Positions 1 to 6,942 are shown, counted from the stretch's first letter. The stretch is 7,500 bases of DNA from Bacteroidota bacterium (GCA_024640925.1 JAHEEB010000180.1:1-7500), one strand, 5' to 3'. Notes: generated by a model from the sequence alone, not told the origin. Program-made: numbers and translations.

Positions 1-999
1 TTTCTTTAGATAGAATTCAGCCGTGTCCGGGTTGTTTTTTTCGAGGTATAGCACACCCATGTTCAAATAACTATCAAAAAGATTATCGTAAATTTTATAT
101 TGAAGACAAAGGGCAACAGACTTTTTATAATATATAAGAGATTTTGAATAATCTCCTTTAATGTCGTATGCAATGCCGAGTTTATTATATGCGCCGGCTA
201 ATAATATATCATTATCTTCCGATGGTTCTTTTTCTAATTCATGGATACCCAATGTTAGATTTTTTATGGCATCATCCGGAGAATTTAATGGCCAGGCTTG
301 TCTTCCCCCGGTTTCAATCCGCGCGATTGTTTTCCATGAATTAACGTTTTTAATAGTCTCAGGATTTGCATTTTTCAACCTGTAGTGGATAATTGCAGAA
401 TAATATTTCAGTGCATTGTCATAATCTCCAATCTCAGAATAGGTGCGGGCAGCCAGGATGAATAGTTTCATCTGGCTGTTGACTATCAGATCGTTAAATG
501 GATATTTTTCGGCAATAGTAATTCCTTTAACAATATACTTTATAGCTTCCTGTGGATTTTGAATTTCAAGATAACAAAGTCCAATATTTGAGTATCCAAG
601 AATGAGACATGGTGTTATAACACTATCGGGTATATTTCTTAAATTCTCCCTGATTTGCAATGCTCTGATGTAATATCGGATTGCTTCATTGTACGATTTT
701 TCTGATTCTTCAGCAATATTATGGAAAGCAACGCCTTTTTTATGAATAATAAAAGCATGAGACATTGATTCTGAACCGAATCTCTTTTTTGCATTGACTT
801 CGGCCAGATCTAAAAGTTGGAAAATGTCATCAAAAGAGTATTCAAGGTTATCAAACCACGAAACAATCTCACCATCGATCGAATCGATATAATCAATTTC
901 TTTTACAACGGAAGAAGGCAAATTGCCACCAAACGCATTTACCTTAAGAAACTGAAAAAAGAAGAATAATACTATTTGAAAGACAACTATTTTACTCAT
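1..999 (-). CDS. Exported TPR protein, C-terminus outside the window (partial)
   Basis: The minus strand is open from an ATG at 999 to the window edge, giving 333 codons with no stop, so the 3' end is missing. Residues 1-22 look like a Sec signal peptide: Lys3, a hydrophobic run rich in Phe, Val and Ile, then Val-Asn-Ala as a likely signal peptidase I site. The rest is helical with TPR-like units at about 83-117, 133-166, 178-210, 262-295 and 302-333; typical pieces are GDYDNALKYY and GDYSKSLIYYKKS. The start lies 17 bp after the stop of the S8 protease gene, so it is probably the fourth gene of that operon. TPRs bind proteins, and the signal peptide puts them in the periplasm or, if the unseen part has a membrane segment, anchored facing outwards. 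In Bacteroidota such N-termini may precede a CHAT protease-like domain, a histidine kinase or a LuxR-type HTH; the window cannot decide. Confidence 0.85.
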   Translation of the reverse strand, partial: MSKIVVFQIVLFFFFQFLKVNAFGGNLPSSVVKEIDYIDSIDGEIVSWFDNLEYSFDDIFQLLDLAEVNAKKRFGSESMSHAFIIHKKGVAFHNIAEESEKSYNEAIRYYIRALQIRENLRNIPDSVITPCLILGYSNIGLCYLEIQNPQEAIKYIVKGITIAEKYPFNDLIVNSQMKLFILAARTYSEIGDYDNALKYYSAIIHYRLKNANPETIKNVNSWKTIARIETGGRQAWPLNSPDDAIKNLTLGIHELEKEPSEDNDILLAGAYNKLGIAYDIKGDYSKSLIYYKKSVALCLQYKIYDNLFDSYLNMGVLYLEKNNPDTAEFYLKK

Positions 1000-1016
1000 C
1001 TGTTCAGTCTGATAAA

Positions 1017-2228
1017 TCAGGGACAAGTAACATCAGATGTGTTTAGTTTTCCCTTACCTATTACTTCTAGTCCAGGTATGGGAGTAGCCGATTCAATGAT
1101 GCATTTTACTATATCCATATTATTTGGTACACCTGCATGAATAATCTGAACAGCATGGTTTGTGACAGTTGGAGCAGCAAAAGAAGTACCCTGGTATGAA
1201 TTAAAGTCTGAAACTTCACCTTCGTAGGCAGCTATTCCAATTGTTGAAGAACCATAATTTGAATAAGAAGTTATGCTATCGCTACCTTTGTCAAGTGAGG
1301 CAACACCGATTACATTACCCAACCTGGTAAATGTGCTTGAATTAAAACCCGAGGGGAAATGCAGACAGTTATTGGTATTGAGATGATCATTGCCAGCCGA
1401 CGCAACTACCAGAATATCGTTACGTTGGGTTTTTTCCATATATTCCAGGAAAAGACTGTCGCAGATTGGCATATAATGACCCCAGCTCATATTAATGATA
1501 TCGGCATTGTTTTTAATCGCATGGCTTATTGCACAAAGGCCATCAAATAAAACACCTTCTCCAGCTTTGTTAAATACTTTTAAATCCATAAGAATAATAG
1601 GAAGGGCAGTGTTGTTTTTCATTATAATTCTTCCAACAATCGAACCATGGGTGTTAATTTCAGTGTCTTCATCCGAAGTTTCGTTTTTTATAAAATCAAA
1701 ACTATAATCCCTGAGAGACTTACCGGTAAACATATCAGGATTAAGCCCCCCGTCAATTATAGCAACCACTATTGAAGCATCGGACGGCGCTTGTACTGTT
1801 TTATTATTATAAAATACATTATAGGTGCCTGTGGCAGGTTCAAATTTTATTTCATAATTAAAGTAAACACGTCCATTATCTTCCCCATGCAATTTTGAAT
1901 CGGCCTGTCGACGAGAGGTATTCAGATTAATAACTTTATCGTCCCGAAACTCAGCCAGGACAAGGTTGCTGTCGCATGGGCAAGTTCGAAAATTTAAAGC
2001 TCCCATGTCATCGATCAGCCATTTTAAAAAATCATCTCTTTTAGAACCATATGTTTCAGGTTCGAAATGAATAATGAGCTGGTTGGGAATTGTATCGGCA
2101 TATATTCCATCGGGACAATCTGTCGAAACTCTGCCTTCGGTGTATTCCCGAAGTTTATCACAACCTTTCAGGCTGAATATTCCTGCCAAAAGGCAAATAA
2201 AGAGAATTGGTTTGATTGTGTTTTTCAT
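1017..2228 (-). CDS. S8 (subtilisin-family) serine peptidase, predicted lipoprotein
   Basis: This 403-residue protein starts with a lipoprotein signal peptide: Lys3, Lys6, a hydrophobic stretch, and lipobox Leu-Lys-Gly-Cys with the lipidated Cys at 23. Residues about 46-100 (from PNQLIIHFEP) resemble the prodomain region of fervidolysin-like subtilases and carry a Cys-Pro-Cys-Asp motif at 83-86. The catalytic domain spans about 150-395. The triad is Asp159 in VVAIIDGG, His194 in THGSIVGRI and Ser349 in GTSFAAP, with the oxyanion Asn280 in ASAGN. All key residues are present, so an active endopeptidase is expected. The His motif is variant (HGSIVG instead of the usual HGTxVAG). The product should be membrane-anchored in the periplasm or at the cell surface. 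It lies 31 bp after the TPR membrane-protein gene and 17 bp before the exported TPR gene. Its substrate is unknown; a role in processing the neighbouring envelope proteins is only inferred. Confidence 0.93.
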   Translation of the reverse strand: MKNTIKPILFICLLAGIFSLKGCDKLREYTEGRVSTDCPDGIYADTIPNQLIIHFEPETYGSKRDDFLKWLIDDMGALNFRTCPCDSNLVLAEFRDDKVINLNTSRRQADSKLHGEDNGRVYFNYEIKFEPATGTYNVFYNNKTVQAPSDASIVVAIIDGGLNPDMFTGKSLRDYSFDFIKNETSDEDTEINTHGSIVGRIIMKNNTALPIILMDLKVFNKAGEGVLFDGLCAISHAIKNNADIINMSWGHYMPICDSLFLEYMEKTQRNDILVVASAGNDHLNTNNCLHFPSGFNSSTFTRLGNVIGVASLDKGSDSITSYSNYGSSTIGIAAYEGEVSDFNSYQGTSFAAPTVTNHAVQIIHAGVPNNMDIVKCIIESATPIPGLEVIGKGKLNTSDVTCP

Positions 2229-2259
2229 AGCGGTTGGTTTTAATAGGTTGATATTTAAG

Positions 2260-2985
2260 TTAATCTGATTTAAATTTAGTCATTTTTGTTTTTAATTCCG
2301 AAGCCTCACTATAAAAAGGATGTTCCTTTGAAGCCAATATCTTATCAATGTACTTATTCGTTTGTTCAATATCTCCCTCGGAAAGTAAAGAAATGATCAG
2401 ATACCAGTCGGCAGAAAAGCAATATACACTTGTTCCCTCAGTTATTTTCCGGAAGAGATTGGCAGCTTGTTCATATCTTTTAAGGTTGAAATAGCTGTGT
2501 GCCAGGTAATAATTAACTTCCGGACCCGGATTTTCAATTTTTTCCCACTCTTTAGCAGCATCTTCATATAACCCCTTGCTATAATCATCAATTCCTTGTT
2601 GCCAGTGTAAAACTTCCCGGCCCATTGTATGTTCAGGTGAATCGGGTAGTTTATAATACATCATTGCCAGTTCTGTGTGTGTTTCAGGTTTCGATTTGTT
2701 GATTAAAAAGAATATTCCTATAAAAAGGGCAAGACCTGCGGCCAACGCAGCAAACCGCATTATTCTTTTGCTGTCGGGTTTTTCTTCCTTTTTCCAGGAA
2801 GCAAATTTTGAATAAAGATTATTCTCAACTTGTTGATCGACAACTTCCATGGCAAGCTTATACTCATCATAAATTTCTTTTAGTTCAGGGTTATTTCCAA
2901 TCTCATTCTCGAACAATACGCGGTCCGTATCGCTCATTGTTCGGTTAAAATAGGTTTCCACTCTATGTATTGTAGTCTCATTCAT
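2260..2985 (-). CDS. One-pass membrane protein: anti-sigma-like N-terminus plus outward TPRs
   Basis: The protein has 241 residues in three parts. Residues 1-70 are charged and helical, with the pattern VETYFNRTMSDTDR...FENEIGNNPEL seen in many Bacteroidota proteins encoded beside ECF sigma factors; there is no zinc-binding His/Cys motif. Residues about 76-95 form one transmembrane helix, preceded by KKEEKPDSKR, which favours a cytoplasmic N-terminus. Residues 96-241 would then be periplasmic and contain about three TPR-like units (near 123-150, 157-184 and 191-218, for example LAHSYFNLKRYEQAANLFRK). The ATG overlaps the sigma gene stop in an ATGA arrangement, which suggests translational coupling and matched amounts of the two products. 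The simplest reading is a membrane anti-sigma factor or signal transducer that senses partners through its TPRs. Anti-sigma activity is inferred from context and shape, not from a diagnostic motif. Confidence 0.87.
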   Translation of the reverse strand: MNETTIHRVETYFNRTMSDTDRVLFENEIGNNPELKEIYDEYKLAMEVVDQQVENNLYSKFASWKKEEKPDSKRIMRFAALAAGLALFIGIFFLINKSKPETHTELAMMYYKLPDSPEHTMGREVLHWQQGIDDYSKGLYEDAAKEWEKIENPGPEVNYYLAHSYFNLKRYEQAANLFRKITEGTSVYCFSADWYLIISLLSEGDIEQTNKYIDKILASKEHPFYSEASELKTKMTKFKSD

Positions 2986-3806
2986 AATGTTGCCTGTTTA
3001 TTTCCCCGAAGCATTTCCCATAGTTTTTTTCTGCATTTGTTTAGTGTGTTTGATGCAATCTGAGCGTTTTTAAAGCCCATCTGTCGGGCTATTTCATCCA
3101 TTGTAAATTGATCAACAATAAAATATTTTAAGGTTATGATTTTTTGGCAGGATTCTCCGAGTTCCTGAAATGCTTTGTTCAAGAGATCCGCATTTTCTTT
3201 GTTTTCTAATTCCTTCAAAGGATCGGAGGTGGTTTGCGGATCGTTTTTCGAGTAATCTTCAATGGAAAGATTTTTGCTTTTTTTAAGTTCGTTTCGCCAC
3301 AAATTAAAGCAAATCTGGTAGAAATATCCTTTCATTGCACCGCCTTGGTATTTCCCTTCTATCAGCTTTGCATCCAGATAAATCAATCCATTCTGGAAAC
3401 AATCTTCAGCGTCTTCGTATTTTCCGCTGTTTTGCATTATGGCGCGAATTATCTGTTTTTTTAATTTGTTATCTGCATTTATCCATTCCATTACCTTTTT
3501 TCTCGAATAGTCATTTTGCATTAGTTCAATGCACCAAATCCGTTTAGCTTCCGATTCGAGGTATTCACAAACAGAATCATCAATATTCCATTCATGTCGC
3601 CTTATTTTCTTGTCGAGCCTGACCAGGCAGGTTTCAAAAACAGTTTCGGATTTTTCTTCAGAACCTCCATCATTTTTAATTGTTTGTTTTACCTTCAGTG
3701 AATACTCACTTCGTAATAAAAGATGTTTCAAAGCCTGATCGCGAAGTACCCCACCAGCGTTGATGTCTTTTACAATTTTACTGTCAGAATATTCAACCTT
3801 TAACAT
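2982..3806 (-). CDS. ECF-type RNA polymerase sigma factor with an extra N-terminal sigma-2-like segment
   Basis: The 274-residue protein ends in a normal ECF layout. A sigma-2 domain lies at about 104-178, with region 2.2 hallmark EDAEDCFQNGLIYL at 131-144 and a -10-binding segment YFYQICFNLWRNELKK at 161-176. A linker follows, then sigma-4 at about 205-266 with an HTH around FTMDEIARQMGF...ASNTLNKCRKKL. ECF factors are usually near 170-200 residues; this one has about 100 more at the N-terminus. That part (about 10-100) looks like a second, degraded sigma-2: residues 43-67 line up with 123-147 at a constant offset of 80, and 82-95 with 161-174 at offset 79. It is the first gene of the leftward operon and overlaps the next by 4 bp. 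The ATG at 3806 is used because the conserved-looking N-terminus begins right after it; no Shine-Dalgarno is visible. It probably directs transcription of its own operon and perhaps other genes, under control of the membrane protein downstream. Confidence 0.9.
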   Translation of the reverse strand: MLKVEYSDSKIVKDINAGGVLRDQALKHLLLRSEYSLKVKQTIKNDGGSEEKSETVFETCLVRLDKKIRRHEWNIDDSVCEYLESEAKRIWCIELMQNDYSRKKVMEWINADNKLKKQIIRAIMQNSGKYEDAEDCFQNGLIYLDAKLIEGKYQGGAMKGYFYQICFNLWRNELKKSKNLSIEDYSKNDPQTTSDPLKELENKENADLLNKAFQELGESCQKIITLKYFIVDQFTMDEIARQMGFKNAQIASNTLNKCRKKLWEMLRGNKQATL

Positions 3807-3969
3807 ACGTGTAATGAATCAGAGGTTTCTAATCTTTTTTTGGATCATTTTTTTACACATCACTAAAATAGGGAAATATTTGATTTTTAGCAAGTTTAGT
3901 GTGTATAACGAAGTATAGATTCTTTTCATTCTGAATGGCAATAATGGTATAAGGTCTTCGCTTTTTTTA
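3807..3969. other. Upstream region of the leftward operon, no confident promoter
   Basis: This A/T-rich stretch separates the sigma gene from the repeat cluster and contains no credible reading frame. I looked on the minus strand for the Bacteroidota housekeeping pattern (TTTG, about 19-21 bp, TAnnTTTG) and found no good match. Absence of a housekeeping promoter would fit autoregulation by the sigma factor, but that is weak negative evidence. Confidence 0.5.
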
Positions 3970-4046
3970 GCCACCAAGACACAAAGGCACGAGGATCCTC
4001 AAAAAAACCATTTTAGTGTATCTTAGAGTCTTAGAGTCCTGGTGGC
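3970..4046. repeat. Palindromic intergenic repeat, element 1
   Basis: The left end gccaccaagac (3970-3980) is the reverse complement, with one mismatch, of the right end gtcctggtggc (4036-4046), so the 77-bp unit can form a stem with a long loop. The loop contains acaaaggcac, a perfect 10-bp palindrome gaggatcctc at 3991-4000, and the right-half core ttagtgtatcttagagtc. Repeats with ccaccaagacacaaaggcac ends are, from memory, widespread between genes in environmental Bacteroidota; their function is not known to me. Confidence 0.8.
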
Positions 4047-4090
4047 AAAGGAAAGTCAATAAATCAACAGAATCCATTTGGCTATTATTT

Positions 4091-4200
4091 GGTGTTTTTG
4101 TGTTTTGGTGGCAAAAGCAAAGCCACAAAGGCACCAAAGCATAAAGATCCACAAAAGAAAATCATCTTAGTGTATCTTAGAGTCTTTGAGTCCTGGTGGC
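4091..4200. repeat. Palindromic intergenic repeat, element 2 (rearranged copy)
   Basis: This copy starts with a right-end-like segment ggtgtttttgtgttttggtggc split as 4091-4100 and 4101-4112. It continues with a left-type arm, agccacaaaggcaccaaagc at 4121-4140, and ends with the right-half core cttagtgtatcttagagtc and tcctggtggc at 4191-4200. Opposite-facing ends occurring inside one another suggest several insertions or a rearranged copy rather than one clean palindrome. Confidence 0.7.
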
Positions 4201-4208
4201 AAAGGAAA

Positions 4209-4247
4209 ATCATTTTAGTATATCTTAGAGTCTTCCAGTCTTGGTGG
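4209..4247. repeat. Palindromic intergenic repeat, half-element 3
   Basis: This is a third copy of the right half only: atcattttagtatatcttag, then agtcttccagtcttggtggc ending at 4247. It lines up with 4009-4046 and 4161-4200 at nearly every base. No matching left arm lies between it and element 2, so it is probably a tandem duplication of the half-unit. Transcription of ribBA starts about 75 bp downstream. Confidence 0.7.
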
Positions 4248-4284
4248 CAAAAAAAGAATGACTCTTAATATACATTACATATTT

Positions 4285-4317
4285 ATTGTGTAATTTAATT
4301 CACATATCTTACTTTTG
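4285..4317 (+). promoter_or_regulatory. Predicted housekeeping promoter for ribBA-fmt
   Basis: TACTTTTG at 4310-4317 matches the Bacteroidota -7 consensus TAnnTTTG exactly. A weaker -33-like ATTG lies at 4285-4288, 21 bp upstream. Transcription would begin near 4322-4325, leaving a leader of under 20 nt before the ATG at 4341. That is too short for an FMN riboswitch, and none is visible upstream, so ribBA does not appear to be under riboswitch control. Confidence 0.62.
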
Positions 4318-4340
4318 CCTTTCAATTAAAATAATACACA

Positions 4341-5588
4341 ATGGCAGATAATTCTGAAATCTTAAGGCGCCTAAATTCCATCGAAGAAGCCATTGAAGAT
4401 TTTCGACAAGGCAAACTCGTAATTGTGGTCGACGACGAAGATCGTGAAAATGAAGGCGACTTTATTGTTGCAGCAGAACATGTTACCCCCGAGGTTATTA
4501 ATTTTATGGCTACCCACGGACGTGGTCTTATATGCTGTGCTATACCCGAGGAACGATGTGAACAACTTGAGCTTGATCTCATGGTCCAGGTGAATACATC
4601 TTCGCATGCAACGCCATTTACAATATCGGTAGATTTGCTCGGCCCCGACTGTGGAACCGGAATTTCTGCAAGTGATAGGGCTAGAACTGTCAGAGCGCTT
4701 GTTGATCCAACCACGAAACCAGATGATTTGGGCAGACCAGGACATATTTTCCCGCTAAAAGCCCGTTCACGAGGTGTTTTGAGAAGGGCAGGGCATACTG
4801 AGGCCACTGTTGACTTAGCGCGTCTTGCCGGGTTAAAACCAGGCGGGGCACTTGTTGAAATTATGAACGAGGATGGTACTATGGCCCGCTTACCTGAATT
4901 GATAAAGATTGCTGATAAATTCGACCTGAAAATAATTACTATTAAAAGTCTTATCGCATACCAACTCGAACGCGACAGTATAATAATCAAGGGAGTTAAT
5001 GCAAAATTGCCTACTGAATTTGGCGACTTTGAGGTTATACCATTTATTCAGAAATCGAATAATGTAGAACACCTGGCTTTGTTCAAAGGTGAGTGGACTA
5101 AAGACGAGCCGGTTCTTGTAAGGATTCACTCTTCATGCATGACCGGTGATATTTTTGGCTCTTACCGTTGCGATTGTGGTCAGCAACTTCACGAAGCAAT
5201 GCGCCGTATTGACGAAGAAGGAAAGGGAGTAATTGTTTACCTGATGCAAGAGGGCAGGGGGATTGGTATTTTTCATAAGATTCATGCATACAAACTTCAG
5301 GAGGAAGGACGTGATACTGTTCAGGCAAATATTGACCTGGGATTTCTCGAAGATGAACGTGATTATGGGGTTGGGGCTAGTATTATGCATGAACTCCACC
5401 TGGGCAAAATAAAGCTAATGACGAATAACCCAACAAAGCGTGCAGGATTGCAGGGTTATGGACTCGAAATAGTAGAAAATATACCGCTTATTATCCCTCC
5501 GAATGAACATAACATTCAATACCTCGAAACAAAAAGCACGAAAATGGGCCATAATCTTGATATTTCGAAACCTCAATCAAAATTGTAG
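4341..5588 (+). CDS. ribBA: Bifunctional 3,4-dihydroxy-2-butanone-4-phosphate synthase / GTP cyclohydrolase II
   Basis: The 415-residue cytoplasmic enzyme makes both precursors of riboflavin. Residues 1-210 are the RibB half, which turns ribulose 5-phosphate into 3,4-dihydroxy-2-butanone 4-phosphate and formate. Its motifs are [10 protein letters not shown] (31-40), [10 protein letters not shown] (59-68), TPFTISVD (91-98), SASDRA (109-114) and [14 protein letters not shown] (151-164). Residues about 212-400 are the RibA half, GTP cyclohydrolase II, with zinc ligands Cys266, Cys277 and Cys279 in [24 protein letters not shown] (303-309), the catalytic-type Asp338/Arg340 in DERDYG, and [10 protein letters not shown] (361-370). 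Both halves are complete and the length is normal for the fusion. One small oddity is FHKI at 311-314, where I expect an Asn in place of His312. The gene is 3 bp upstream of fmt and has its own predicted promoter. Confidence 0.98.
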   Translation: MADNSEILRRLNSIEEAIEDFRQGKLVIVVDDEDRENEGDFIVAAEHVTPEVINFMATHGRGLICCAIPEERCEQLELDLMVQVNTSSHATPFTISVDLLGPDCGTGISASDRARTVRALVDPTTKPDDLGRPGHIFPLKARSRGVLRRAGHTEATVDLARLAGLKPGGALVEIMNEDGTMARLPELIKIADKFDLKIITIKSLIAYQLERDSIIIKGVNAKLPTEFGDFEVIPFIQKSNNVEHLALFKGEWTKDEPVLVRIHSSCMTGDIFGSYRCDCGQQLHEAMRRIDEEGKGVIVYLMQEGRGIGIFHKIHAYKLQEEGRDTVQANIDLGFLEDERDYGVGASIMHELHLGKIKLMTNNPTKRAGLQGYGLEIVENIPLIIPPNEHNIQYLETKSTKMGHNLDISKPQSKL

Positions 5589-5591
5589 TTT

Positions 5592-6563
5592 ATGAAGAAA
5601 GGCATACGCATTGTTTTTATGGGTACCCCCGACTTTGCAGTTGCTTCCCTCAATGCTATTATTGCAGCAAATATTGAAGTTGCAGGTGTTGTCACTGCTC
5701 CCGATAAACCAGCGGGTAGAGGGTTGCAGATGCATGAGCCTGCTGTAAAAGTGGCTGCTAAAAAGCATGGAATCACTTCAATTCTACAACCCGAAAAATT
5801 AAAAGATCCGGTTTTCCTGGCAAATCTTGAAAGTTTGGAAGCTGATTTATTTGTTGTGGTTGCTTTTCGAATGCTTCCGGAGATTGTCTGGCAGATGCCT
5901 GAAATGGGTACAATTAATTTGCATGCCTCGCTTTTACCGCAATATCGTGGTGCAGCACCTATTAATTGGGCAATTATTAATGGCGAAAAGGAGAGTGGGG
6001 TTTCTACTTTCTTTATAGAGAAGGAAATTGACACAGGCCATGTTTTGTTTCAGGAAAAGGTTAGTATTGGCATTGAAGAAACTGCAGGTGATTTGCATGA
6101 TAAACTTATGAATGTTGGTGCAGGACTTCTTGTTCAGACAATTAAAATGATTGAATCAGAGGATATTAAACCGATACCGCAGGATTCGATGCCAAAATTC
6201 AGCGAACTGAAACCAGCTCCCAAAATATTTAAAGAGAATTGCTGCATCGACTGGTCACTCCCCGGAGAAAAGATTTACAACCTCATTCGGGGCCTGAGTC
6301 CCTATCCAACAGCTTTTACTGAAATTAAAAACGAGCAGGAAGAAACCATTCAAATTAAAATCTTCGAAGCTGGGTTTGAGCAACAACAGCATTCAATAAA
6401 GACGGGAAGTGTTGAGTTTATTAATCATAAACAAATGCGTATTGCCTGCAACGATGGTTTTATTGAAATAAAATCATTGCAGCAAGCCGGTAAGAAGAGG
6501 ATGGATATCGGCTCCTTTCTTAGAGGATTTTCTGGTCGAGATCAAAACTTTTCAGTCGTCTAA
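5592..6563 (+). CDS. fmt: Methionyl-tRNA formyltransferase
   Basis: The 323-residue cytoplasmic enzyme transfers a formyl group from 10-formyltetrahydrofolate to Met-tRNA(fMet), making the initiator tRNA. The N-terminal Rossmann domain starts with RIVFMGTPDFAVASL (6-20), which fixes the start at 5592. The formyl-transfer residues are Asn109 and His111 in GTINLHASLLPQYRGAAP, and Asp147 in EIDTG. The sequence AFRMLP at 91-96 is a plausible family variant of the AYG..LP motif. The tRNA-binding C-terminal domain follows at about 210-310 (IDWSLPGEKIYNLIRGLSPYPTAF). Length and motifs are normal. It starts 3 bp after the ribBA stop, has no visible Shine-Dalgarno, and is probably translated from the same mRNA. 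Its last about 100 bp are partly repeated at 7322-7412. No clear terminator follows the stop. Confidence 0.98.
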   Translation: MKKGIRIVFMGTPDFAVASLNAIIAANIEVAGVVTAPDKPAGRGLQMHEPAVKVAAKKHGITSILQPEKLKDPVFLANLESLEADLFVVVAFRMLPEIVWQMPEMGTINLHASLLPQYRGAAPINWAIINGEKESGVSTFFIEKEIDTGHVLFQEKVSIGIEETAGDLHDKLMNVGAGLLVQTIKMIESEDIKPIPQDSMPKFSELKPAPKIFKENCCIDWSLPGEKIYNLIRGLSPYPTAFTEIKNEQEETIQIKIFEAGFEQQQHSIKTGSVEFINHKQMRIACNDGFIEIKSLQQAGKKRMDIGSFLRGFSGRDQNFSVV

Positions 6564-6692
6564 GTCAAATTCAACCTGAAAACGTCTTCAAATATCTGAT
6601 CCTGTGGCTTTTCTTTACCATTGTTACAGGCACACTGGCACCTTCCTTTAACCTGCCTCTCAGATATCCGTTATTTGATGCCAGAATACTAT
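6462..6692 (+). repeat. Local duplication, copy 1 (fmt 3' end, its downstream sequence and start of hairpin element)
   Basis: This stretch is repeated at 7322-7500. The core, 6498-6625, matches 7347-7479 with about six substitutions and two small insertions in the second copy. The match resumes at 6676 (tgatgccagaatactataagc) after about 50 bp that the second copy lacks. Copy 1 carries the intact fmt end and is presumably the original. Confidence 0.88.
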
Positions 6693-6799
6693 AAGCTTTT
6701 ATTTGTAGGAGACAGCCTGAAAGGCTGACAGAACATAGCCCGGGGTGTAACTCCGGGAATAAGATACAGGAATATTCTATTATCCAGGCTGTAAGCCTG
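6669..6799 (+). repeat. Three-hairpin intergenic element, copy R1
   Basis: It contains three small hairpins in a row: cagcct-gaa-aggctg at 6713-6727, cccgggg-tgtaa-ctccggg at 6739-6757 (one G-T pair), and caggct-gta-agcctg at 6785-6799. In addition acagcctg (6712-6719) can pair over 8 bp with caggctgt (6785-6792), enclosing the middle hairpin. A closely related copy lies at 7131-7262. No U-tract follows the GC hairpin, so it is not a standard terminator, though it could mark the end of the fmt transcript. Confidence 0.8.
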
Positions 6800-6875
6800 T
6801 TCATTTTCATTCAAAGCCCATCTGATAAATCAACTAAATCTGCTATAATCTGTGGTTCAGACTTTTTTGTTTAGC

Positions 6876-6896
6876 CCTGCGAGGTTTCTGAACCTC
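6876..6896. repeat. Degenerate gcgaggttt palindromic repeat
   Basis: gaggtt (6881-6886) and aacctc (6891-6896) form a 6-bp stem with a 4-nt loop, preceded by cctgc. It looks like one half of a cctgcgaggttt / aaacctcgcagg palindrome, a type I associate with Bacteroidota intergenic DNA; the right side here is decayed. There is no sign of a function. Confidence 0.45.
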
Positions 6897-6942
6897 TTAA
6901 ATTTTCCTTCAGGTGAACTTCTATTTCCGAAATCGATTTATC

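Noticed and set aside
3991..4000. gaggatcctc palindrome as an operator
   Set aside because: A perfect 10-bp palindrome, but it is the loop of a repeat element and does not recur in the other copies or next to a promoter.
3967..4152. 61-codon open frame on the minus strand inside the intergenic repeats
   Set aside because: It is made of repeat sequence, has no recognisable domain, and its codons simply translate the palindromes.
3970..4247. CRISPR array
   Set aside because: Repeats are unevenly spaced, palindromic and of different lengths, with no uniform unique spacers and no cas genes nearby.
4250..4340. FMN riboswitch upstream of ribBA
   Set aside because: The predicted leader is under 20 nt and the upstream DNA is occupied by repeats; no RFN-like conserved stems are visible.
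4322..4990. 222-codon open frame antisense to ribBA
   Set aside because: It is a shadow of the strongly supported ribBA reading frame; its product is Ser/Ile-rich with no domain pattern.
6739..6757. Intrinsic terminator for ribBA-fmt
   Set aside because: The GC-rich stem is followed by aataag rather than a T-run, lies about 175 bp past the stop, and belongs to a repeated element.
6571..6810. 79-codon open frame on the minus strand after fmt
   Set aside because: It overlaps the duplicated fmt tail and hairpin element R1, shows no protein-like conservation, and the second copy of the region does not keep it because of indels.
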